Position numbers and translations under genes: made by a program
Virus record (IMG/VR): IMGVR_UViG_3300018416_002064
Location: 1-57,065 of that record
Source: a virus
Reading direction: 5' to 3' (one strand)
Length of the DNA: 57,065 nt
The notes under the pieces: generated by a model
What the model was told of the DNA's origin: nothing
Database searches by the model: none
Seen by the model: the letters and a program-made list of their open reading frames with translations, nothing else
Shown: positions 33,113 through 39,055 of the stretch, piece by piece
Numbering within the stretch: position 1 is the first letter of the stretch
How the letters are laid out: each line of letters opens with the position of its first letter

Positions 33113-34210
33113 TTAGTTGCCAGCCTCAACAATGTAGTTACCATAACGTTTATGGAAGTCATCAAAGTTCTTCAATTGAGAAGGTTCGATTGGTAACTTG
33201 TAAGTTTTCAGTGCAACTTTTGCACCCATAACCACTAACTCTGTTTCAAAGTTAGCCATGATATAGCCAAAGAAGTTATCGCACATTTCGTGGAACTTCT
33301 TGTTATCGACCTTATCAGTCTCAAGGGCACTTTTAAGTTCGTAGCACATTGAGATAGTCAAGGAATACATTGCAGAGATTTCTTTGACAGACAGTTCTTT
33401 GACTTTGCCTGACAAGATATCAGATGGGTTGGGCATTTTACTAGCAATCTTACGATGTGCTACAAACTTAGTAGCAAGACCCTCACCAACAGTACCAGCA
33501 ACAAGATTGTACAGAGTATCGGGATCCATATCCTCTTCTTGTAGCAATTGAGACACAAATGTCCATGTACGTGGGGTAGCAAATGCACGTGAAGAAGACT
33601 TAGCATCGAAATCATACAAGTCCTGCTTTGCAAATGACAAGTAACCAACTACGTCCTCATGCACTTGATTTTCGATAGCCCAGTTTTGCCATGAAGCAAA
33701 GTCAGGACGCATTTCTAAATGAATGAAACGATTAGCAAGGGGCATCGGCATACGATATGTGACACCTTTGTCAGAGTCACGGTTACCAGCGGCTACAATA
33801 TGTACGTTCTTAGGAAGAACATACTTACCAACACGTCCATTAAGAACAAGTTGATAACCTGCAGCCTGCACTGCTGGTGGTGCTGAGTTCATTTCATCTA
33901 AGAAAAGAACAATGCACGGATATTGAGAAGCAAGTTCTTCAGTTGGAAGTTCGATTGGGGGAGCCCAATCCATAACTCCTAATTCTTTGTTGAAGAAAGG
34001 GATACCTCTAATATCAGTAGGTTCCATCTGCGCCATACGCAGATCAATCATATGACCACCTAACTCGTTAGTGATCTCCTCGACAAGTTCAGACTTGCCA
34101 ACTCCGGGAGGTCCCCACAAGAATGATGGACGATTTGCTTTCATAGCCGCTTTGATTGCGGGCTTTGCTTGTTGACTTGTTACAGTCAGATTTTCAGTTA
34201 ATTGAGACAT
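33113..34210 (-). CDS. MoxR-type AAA+ ATPase
   Basis: 365 aa. Walker A GPPGVGKS (33-40) and Walker B VLFLDE (101-106), with GNRDSDKG near the sensor position. I chose the ATG at 34210 with CGGAG upstream; the longer open frame would start inside the promoter. MoxR ATPases work with VWA proteins to mature or activate metalloenzymes and large complexes. It is under a perfect sigma70-type promoter and followed by a terminator, next to its likely partner. Confidence 0.88.
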   Translation of the reverse strand: MSQLTENLTVTSQQAKPAIKAAMKANRPSFLWGPPGVGKSELVEEITNELGGHMIDLRMAQMEPTDIRGIPFFNKELGVMDWAPPIELPTEELASQYPCIVLFLDEMNSAPPAVQAAGYQLVLNGRVGKYVLPKNVHIVAAGNRDSDKGVTYRMPMPLANRFIHLEMRPDFASWQNWAIENQVHEDVVGYLSFAKQDLYDFDAKSSSRAFATPRTWTFVSQLLQEEDMDPDTLYNLVAGTVGEGLATKFVAHRKIASKMPNPSDILSGKVKELSVKEISAMYSLTISMCYELKSALETDKVDNKKFHEMCDNFFGYIMANFETELVVMGAKVALKTYKLPIEPSQLKNFDDFHKRYGNYIVEAGN

Positions 34211-34244
34211 TTTTAACTCCGTTCTTTTATTGAATATACTATGT

Positions 34245-34273
34245 ATTATAGAGCCTTCGGGTACTGATGTCAA
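34245..34273 (-). promoter_or_regulatory. Perfect sigma70-type promoter for the MoxR gene
   Basis: TTGACA (34268-34273) and TATAAT (34245-34250) on the minus strand, 17-bp spacer containing CCCGAAGG. Confidence 0.85.
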
Positions 34274-34323
34274 GCCTTTTTGCAAAAATAATTGAAATTA
34301 TTTTGCCTATAAGAATCAACAAC

Positions 34324-34596
34324 TTAGTCTCCCTCAGGTTCCATAAGGGTTAACATTAAGATATATTTCTCTATCATATCGCAGTTTTCTTGTATTTTTG
34401 CTCTATAATCGTCAGCGGCCTGCCAATTGTTACGTTGTCTGCATCTGACTTCTATAGTGGACAATTCATCTACCATGGGCACAATGTTGTTCCATAGTTT
34501 TCTCATATCATAATTAAATGATAGAGATCGAATTTGTTTCTGAAGTGAATCCAAATACTGTCTGGCTTCGATTGCGTTAGAGAATTTCTCAGTCAT
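34324..34596 (-). CDS. Small hypothetical protein, 90 aa, apparently leaderless
   Basis: MTEKFSNAIEARQYLDSLQK, a helical, charged protein with two Cys and no known motif. A longer frame begins with a TTG that is the -35 box itself, and an ATG at 34602 lies 1 nt after the -10 box. The ATG at 34596 is 7 nt past TATAAT, where transcription should start, so I take it as the start of a leaderless message. Function unknown. Confidence 0.6.
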   Translation of the reverse strand: MTEKFSNAIEARQYLDSLQKQIRSLSFNYDMRKLWNNIVPMVDELSTIEVRCRQRNNWQAADDYRAKIQENCDMIEKYILMLTLMEPEGD

Positions 34597-34603
34597 ACCC
34601 ATA

Positions 34604-34632
34604 ATTATACGACCTTTGGATACCAATGTCAA
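34604..34632 (-). promoter_or_regulatory. Perfect sigma70-type promoter with start codon at +1
   Basis: TTGACA (34627-34632) and TATAAT (34604-34609) on the minus strand, 17-bp spacer containing TCCAAAGG. An in-frame ATG lies exactly at the predicted start site. Confidence 0.85.
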
Positions 34633-34639
34633 CCTTTAT

Positions 34640-35224
34640 TTAAGGTTTGTCGTACCAACGTATATAGATCATTGTTACAGCATTGTTGTCGTTTTGATAG
34701 TACTGATGACCTAGATTCATGTTATGAGCAAACAATTTATTATTAGTCAAAGTTTCTCTTACGCCTCTATTCCATATGTCTGGCCACTCGTCTGTATATG
34801 ATACTTGAAATTCTGAATTTACGTCAGCATCACTTAAAGTAAAAAATGTAATCCATTGTTTAGTAGGATCGTCAAAGTTTTCTATAGGATTGTAATCTTT
34901 ATGCCAACGACCTGATGTGTGCATTGGATCTATTTGATTGTCTATCAACACTCTATAATTATAGATGACTGGGCGTTCTAAGTAAGGCTTTAATTGTAAC
35001 TGAATTAAATCGATTAGTTCTCCCATAGAGTCAGGAAGCAAACGTTTAACTATTGAATTGTCATCATATCGATTGTAAAGAGTAGGGTTTGTTTTGTCTT
35101 TTAATAGATCACCGTTTGGATTAATCAAATACCCAGGGTAATCAATGAGCGGTTTGTCATCTGATACACGTTGTAAGAGATCAGCATTTAAAAATTGATC
35201 AGTAAAGAAATACTCGGTGTTCAA
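34640..35224 (-). CDS. Possible 2OG-Fe(II) oxygenase-like protein
   Basis: 194 aa. Middle segment GRWHKDYNPIENF gives an H-x-D (His-Lys-Asp), and HQYYQNDNNAVTMIYIRWYD near the C-terminus supplies a possible second His and an Arg, as in the double-stranded beta-helix of Fe(II)/2-oxoglutarate oxygenases common in marine phages. The fit is by eye only. The start is a TTG overlapping the upstream stop as TTGA, so translation depends on coupling to the nucleotidyltransferase gene. Confidence 0.5.
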   Translation of the reverse strand: MNTEYFFTDQFLNADLLQRVSDDKPLIDYPGYLINPNGDLLKDKTNPTLYNRYDDNSIVKRLLPDSMGELIDLIQLQLKPYLERPVIYNYRVLIDNQIDPMHTSGRWHKDYNPIENFDDPTKQWITFFTLSDADVNSEFQVSYTDEWPDIWNRGVRETLTNNKLFAHNMNLGHQYYQNDNNAVTMIYIRWYDKP

Positions 35225-36630
35225 TAGATACCTTTGCCAAACTGAGTTTTAGGATTTTTAGTTTTCTTTTTGCCCGGTCTAACAAGTGGGGGACGACCAT
35301 CACGTTGAATATTACCTAGTCCCATTGCTTTTGCTTGTTTCTTCATTGTATCTGGATGAACATCTACAGTAAGGGCATAAGAAAATCTTGGATCGTTTCT
35401 TTGTGCTTCACTTGGAATGTATCCTGATGCTTCACCAATTGTGTCGAATGTTCGTTTTTTTGGACCAAAGTTCATGTATTTAATTTCAAACGGACCCTTA
35501 TGTCCTTTTGCTTTTAATCGGGCGATATGATCTTTAATTATATCTTCATCTGCATGTCTAACAGCCGGGGAGCCATTGACATACAAAGCATATTGATATT
35601 CTTCATTTACTTGAACTTCTACGTCATCTTTAGCACTTCTGTTTATTCTTTCAACTGCGGCTAAAAAACTAACCATCTTGTCATAATATTCTATATCTTT
35701 TGCAAGATTATTCATTGCTAGTTTATATGCTTCACCTTTATCTTTATTTGTCAGTTTCATTTCAAACTTGACAGCCTGATCGACATACTTAGCAACTTCC
35801 ATATTTTTCATGTTAAACTGTTTTGCTAACTGTTCTATTCCATCTTCGCCTTCTGCAATATTGACTTTGCTATTATAAACACCGATTGATTCTTCAAATG
35901 TTCTGCGTAGCAGTTCTTCTTCGATAGATAATTGTTCACCTCTTAACTTATTACGCAAATCAAATAGTGCTTGAAAGTATCCTTTGGATCTGATTGCCTT
36001 GAATGCTAAATTCTCAGGACCGAACTCTCCTTTCTTATCTAAGCCTGCTTGTCTATATCTTTTAATAATAGATAAAACATTGTTTACTTTATCGATGTCT
36101 TTTGACTTAAGACCTTCAATACACAGTTCTTCTAATCTTTCAAACTTATGTTCTGCTGAGATTTCATCTAAGTTTGCTCTTTGTTTACTAGGGAAACGAG
36201 TAAACTTATCTTGCATAAGACTATATTCACCTAAACTAGTATGTGCTTGTGCTGTGTCTTGTACGTATAACTCTACAGGAATACCTCTAACTGTAATATC
36301 ATATGTGTCGTTATATAAAGACTTTTTAGCATTGAATAATTCTTTATAAACATCTGACTCTGGAAGTTCTGCAAAATCTACAAGTAGATGCAAATCAATA
36401 TCCGAATGAGGAGTGTAAGTAAATGCAACATTACTACCAGTAATGATTACATCTTCTACAGCAAGATCAGGAATACCCATGAATTCTATAAAGTCATCAG
36501 TGATAATTTCTAATTGCTTTTTGATGTTTGGCTTCAATTTATTGTTTTCATCAAACAACAAAGGATTCAACTCATCATGGAAGTTGATCGCATCTTCAAT
36601 TTTGAATTTTTCTAGTTCAGATATGTTCAT
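35221..36630 (-). CDS. Nucleotidyltransferase-fold protein
   Basis: 469 aa. GSN (65-67) and HSDIDLHLLVD (75-85) form the active-site signature of the pol-beta-type nucleotidyltransferase fold, with D77 and D79 as metal ligands and a third acidic residue likely in GIPVELYVQD. A long helical region follows. The C-terminal 130 residues include a small domain ending in a basic Lys/Pro tail. Relatives add nucleotides to RNA, proteins or small molecules; some are toxin-like. No ribosome site: a late octamer ends 5 nt before the ATG. It is the first gene downstream of the tmRNA. Confidence 0.75.
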   Translation of the reverse strand: MNISELEKFKIEDAINFHDELNPLLFDENNKLKPNIKKQLEIITDDFIEFMGIPDLAVEDVIITGSNVAFTYTPHSDIDLHLLVDFAELPESDVYKELFNAKKSLYNDTYDITVRGIPVELYVQDTAQAHTSLGEYSLMQDKFTRFPSKQRANLDEISAEHKFERLEELCIEGLKSKDIDKVNNVLSIIKRYRQAGLDKKGEFGPENLAFKAIRSKGYFQALFDLRNKLRGEQLSIEEELLRRTFEESIGVYNSKVNIAEGEDGIEQLAKQFNMKNMEVAKYVDQAVKFEMKLTNKDKGEAYKLAMNNLAKDIEYYDKMVSFLAAVERINRSAKDDVEVQVNEEYQYALYVNGSPAVRHADEDIIKDHIARLKAKGHKGPFEIKYMNFGPKKRTFDTIGEASGYIPSEAQRNDPRFSYALTVDVHPDTMKKQAKAMGLGNIQRDGRPPLVRPGKKKTKNPKTQFGKGIY

Positions 36631-36635
36631 ATATC

Positions 36636-36643
36636 TATTTATC
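36636..36643 (-). promoter_or_regulatory. Late-promoter-like octamer, leaderless spacing, nucleotidyltransferase gene
   Basis: GATAAATA on the minus strand ends 5 nt before the ATG at 36630 (intervening GATAT), just past the tmRNA terminal hairpin. Confidence 0.6.
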
Positions 36644-36652
36644 GAAATAGGC

Positions 36653-36900
36653 GAGGGGCAAATAAATGCCCCTCTGGGTATTGGGTGACGAGGTTACCGT
36701 GAACCTCGGGGGACTAGGCCGCTAAGGCGTAGTCTTCCATTGTATAATCGTTGCCAATTATAGATTTGCTTGATTTACAGTCATCGCCTACTGTGTTGTC
36801 TGTTCAGTTACTGAGTCACCCTGTCGAATCCCTTACACCCCCTCTGCTGTTTATTGGTGGAGGTGGCCGGAGTCGAACCGGCGTCCAAAGCGCCTTTTAC
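36653..36900 (-). ncRNA. ssrA: Circularly permuted (two-piece) tmRNA
   Basis: Reading the minus strand: an acceptor piece comes first, with a T arm (GCCGG, loop TTCGACT, CCGGC) and a 3' end CACCTCCACCA ending at 36855. A 12-nt spacer follows (36843-36854), then the coding piece starting GGGGGTG at 36842 with the tmRNA hallmark GGATTCGAC a few bases later. GGGGGTG pairs with CACCTCC over 7 bp, including the G3-U70 wobble that alanyl-tRNA synthetase recognises. The tag frame ends YALAA. After it come a stem CGAGGTT/AACCTCG (36689-36708) and a terminal hairpin GAGGGGCA/TGCCCCTC (36653-36674). GGGTGAC (36815-36821) can also pair with GTCACCC (36683-36689). The 3'-half-first order is that of alphaproteobacterial tmRNA. 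Exact 5' end unknown. Confidence 0.88.
36714..36755 (-). other. tmRNA proteolysis-tag reading frame
   Basis: Thirteen codons plus TAG encode GNDYTMEDYALAA. It has the same length as, and the same YALAA end as, rhizobial tags such as ANDNNAKEYALAA. The resume codon is GGC (Gly) rather than the usual Ala codon. Such tags mark stalled nascent proteins for ClpXP-type proteases. Confidence 0.8.
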
Positions 36901-36920
36901 TTCACTTCATACAACAATAA

Positions 36921-37283
36921 TTAATCAAGTAGTTCTTTAATAACAAGAACTTTGATTACGGTATCTGCTACTTCATCTATATCATCTTTCAGATATCTGA
37001 CTTCAGTATGTACCTTATGTCTAGCATAACCTGTGTAGTAAGGAACTGCATTACTACCCATGTGTACCATAGTATTACCACGTCTTTGATGTGTATGCAT
37101 ACTATAGTGACGAGGATATTTTACAATCCTACCGTCAATAATACGAGTTGCACCCGTATATGCTGACTGTTTCTCACGCATGAGACGTTGGTCAGATTTT
37201 TCTGCTTCTACTGGACATGCAACCATAATTGCTAAAAACCCTACAATCAATGTTGTGCCCAACTGTCTGCCTGTTATCTTCAT
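36921..37283 (-). CDS. Small exported protein
   Basis: 120 aa from the second ATG (MKITGRQLG), chosen because AAAGGA lies 7-8 nt upstream of it. The N-terminus is a signal sequence (TTLIVGFLAIMVACPVEAEK); cleavage may occur after VEA, or Cys could be lipidated although the residue three before it is Met. The mature part is rich in His, Tyr and Arg (RHYSMHTHQRRGNTMVHMGS). A late octamer lies upstream with a proper leader. Function unknown; the tmRNA is the next element downstream. Confidence 0.6.
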   Translation of the reverse strand: MKITGRQLGTTLIVGFLAIMVACPVEAEKSDQRLMREKQSAYTGATRIIDGRIVKYPRHYSMHTHQRRGNTMVHMGSNAVPYYTGYARHKVHTEVRYLKDDIDEVADTVIKVLVIKELLD

Positions 37284-37307
37284 ACCCATATCCTTTTGCT
37301 GAGAATG

Positions 37308-37315
37308 TATTTATT
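37308..37315 (-). promoter_or_regulatory. Late-promoter-like octamer for the small exported protein
   Basis: AATAAATA on the minus strand, 18-24 nt before the two candidate ATGs, with AAAGGA between. It may also start the tmRNA transcript. Confidence 0.5.
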
Positions 37316-37363
37316 ATAACACAATTAGACTGTAGGCATATACTTTTGGGTAAATCATTTTTA

Positions 37364-37371
37364 ACTAAATA
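37364..37371 (+). promoter_or_regulatory. Late-promoter-like octamer, leaderless spacing, plus-strand gene
   Basis: ACTAAATA on the plus strand ends 5 nt before the ATG at 37377 (intervening CATAC). Divergent to the octamer at 37308. Confidence 0.6.
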
Positions 37372-37376
37372 CATAC

Positions 37377-38423
37377 ATGCGTTATTATGAATTTATAGTC
37401 GAGTACCGAACCGATGTCACTAAGAATCGTTTTCAGAACGGTATCCTCGAAAGACTGCGGTTCGGTGAATATCTACGATTAAAGCCATACTCAGACACTA
37501 ATTATATTGCAGATAATCAACCAAGTGACTATCAAAAAATGGCATTTAATGTCATGGGTCTTAAACATCAATACCCACGTCAATTATGGACTCAATTAAC
37601 ACAAGAAACGTATGACAAACATAAAGACGATATCGTTAACATGATTATATCGTGTATGGAGCAAATTGATCCTACACAAAACAAACAATATGTTCCTTAT
37701 CTCACGCAATGGTTTATTAATGCAGATGAAATAGGACGAGATGCATTCCCTAATTGGGAAGATGCTACATCAACTCTTAAAGAATCATTAATAATGTATT
37801 ACAAATTGAGAGAACGTATCCCAGAAAAATACAGAGACATTGGCCAATATAAAAGTGTTGGAGATTTTATGAATGGCGTACAAGCCCTTCAATCACAATA
37901 TGGTAAACAAGAAAAACTAGATAAAGGCGAAAGTGAAATAGTCTACAACAGCAAATATGCAACAATCTATTGGCCTAAAGATGAGCAAGGTTCTTGTTAT
38001 TTAGGACAAGGGACACAGTGGTGTACAGCCTCAACTAGATCCGCTAACTATTTTGATCAATACAACAAAGACGGACCATTAGTTATTGTTAATATGAAAG
38101 AAAAGATAAGAGTCAACGATGGCTGGGTAATTGATGATGACGGCGGAGAACATGAAGACCCATATGGCGAAAAGTATGAGAACAAAATTCAGGCTCATAT
38201 GGAAGTAGATCCTGATGACAATGGAAATTTGTTATGGATATGGGATTACATTGCAGACACACAAGATGAACAGGTTGATTTTACAAATTTATATGATGAC
38301 AATCCAAACTTTAAAGCAATGTGGGATAGTCCAGAATTTCAAACGTCTATGGATGCTCTTGCTAAGAAGTGGTGGGATTACAATGGAAAAGATATAAACA
38401 TGTATGATTCTGACGGTGACTAA
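37377..38423 (+). CDS. Probable internal head protein with WCTA motif
   Basis: 348 aa. It begins MRYYEFIVEYRTDVTK, a close match to T4 capsid-targeting leaders with the prohead-protease pattern Ile-x-Glu. The second half has LGQGTQWCTASTRSANYFDQ followed by a DGPLVIVN strand. This GTxWCTA...NYFDQY...GPL pattern recurs in many T4-like and marine phage proteins and looks like a compact enzyme or binding domain with a conserved Cys. If packaged, it could be injected with the DNA. Late octamer immediately upstream, no ribosome site. The gene stands alone on the plus strand, converging with a methyltransferase gene. Confidence 0.65.
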   Translation: MRYYEFIVEYRTDVTKNRFQNGILERLRFGEYLRLKPYSDTNYIADNQPSDYQKMAFNVMGLKHQYPRQLWTQLTQETYDKHKDDIVNMIISCMEQIDPTQNKQYVPYLTQWFINADEIGRDAFPNWEDATSTLKESLIMYYKLRERIPEKYRDIGQYKSVGDFMNGVQALQSQYGKQEKLDKGESEIVYNSKYATIYWPKDEQGSCYLGQGTQWCTASTRSANYFDQYNKDGPLVIVNMKEKIRVNDGWVIDDDGGEHEDPYGEKYENKIQAHMEVDPDDNGNLLWIWDYIADTQDEQVDFTNLYDDNPNFKAMWDSPEFQTSMDALAKKWWDYNGKDINMYDSDGD

Positions 38424-39055
38424 TTTTTATAGACATGGAAAACGCCCTGACCTCTATCAGATCCTCGATACGATTCTAAATCAGTAATCAAATTATCAAA
38501 CTTCAAGCCTTGTGCTTCAGCCATATCAGATATATCTTCTCTAATGGTATGTGTCTCTGACAAAATTATATCACTGTTCGGTTCTAAGTAAGGACCAATG
38601 TTAGCAAAAAATTCTTTATGAAGTTTCCAGTCTGGATCAACTATTATTCTATACCAATGATCTTCCCAATTTTGAGGATTCTGTTCACTGTGCGGTGGAT
38701 TACCTACAACTAAATCAAATTTTAAATCTTTGGGTAATTTATGTACAGCATCTAAATGATATGCCTTTACTTTATCACTGACATTATTGTCTTTAGCATT
38801 TTGCAATACAGAATCAATCGCCGGCTCATATACATCCATAAATGTTATAGACTCACATATGCCTGCATCTAATAAACTAAAGCCAACTGCACCTAAACCT
38901 GAACACCACTCAAAACAGTGTTTATATGTTTTGCCACTTGATTTAAGGTATGTAAGAAAATCTTTGTATTGGGTAGAGCCTCCCCCGTCCATTTCTGGTT
39001 CATAATTAATAATTATACCGTTATCAAAAGTTAATGTTTGTGTTACATTACTCAT
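38420..39055 (-). CDS. N6-adenine/RsmC-like methyltransferase
   Basis: 211 aa. SAM-binding region HCFEWCSGLGAVGFSLLDAG and catalytic NPPH motif (LVVGNPPHSEQN), the (N/D)PPY/H signature of amino-group methyltransferases acting on adenine, guanine in RNA, or protein glutamine. Few extra domains, so the target is unclear. The start overlaps the stop of the giant gene (TAATG). Confidence 0.75.
   Translation of the reverse strand: MSNVTQTLTFDNGIIINYEPEMDGGGSTQYKDFLTYLKSSGKTYKHCFEWCSGLGAVGFSLLDAGICESITFMDVYEPAIDSVLQNAKDNNVSDKVKAYHLDAVHKLPKDLKFDLVVGNPPHSEQNPQNWEDHWYRIIVDPDWKLHKEFFANIGPYLEPNSDIILSETHTIREDISDMAEAQGLKFDNLITDLESYRGSDRGQGVFHVYKN

Noticed and set aside
34211-34285. N-terminal extension of the MoxR protein
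   Set aside because: The extension covers the sigma70 promoter; the internal ATG at 34210 has a proper ribosome site and the conserved start.
34597-34632. TTG start extending the 90-aa protein upstream
   Set aside because: The TTG is the first half of the TTGACA -35 box, and the extension spans the promoter.
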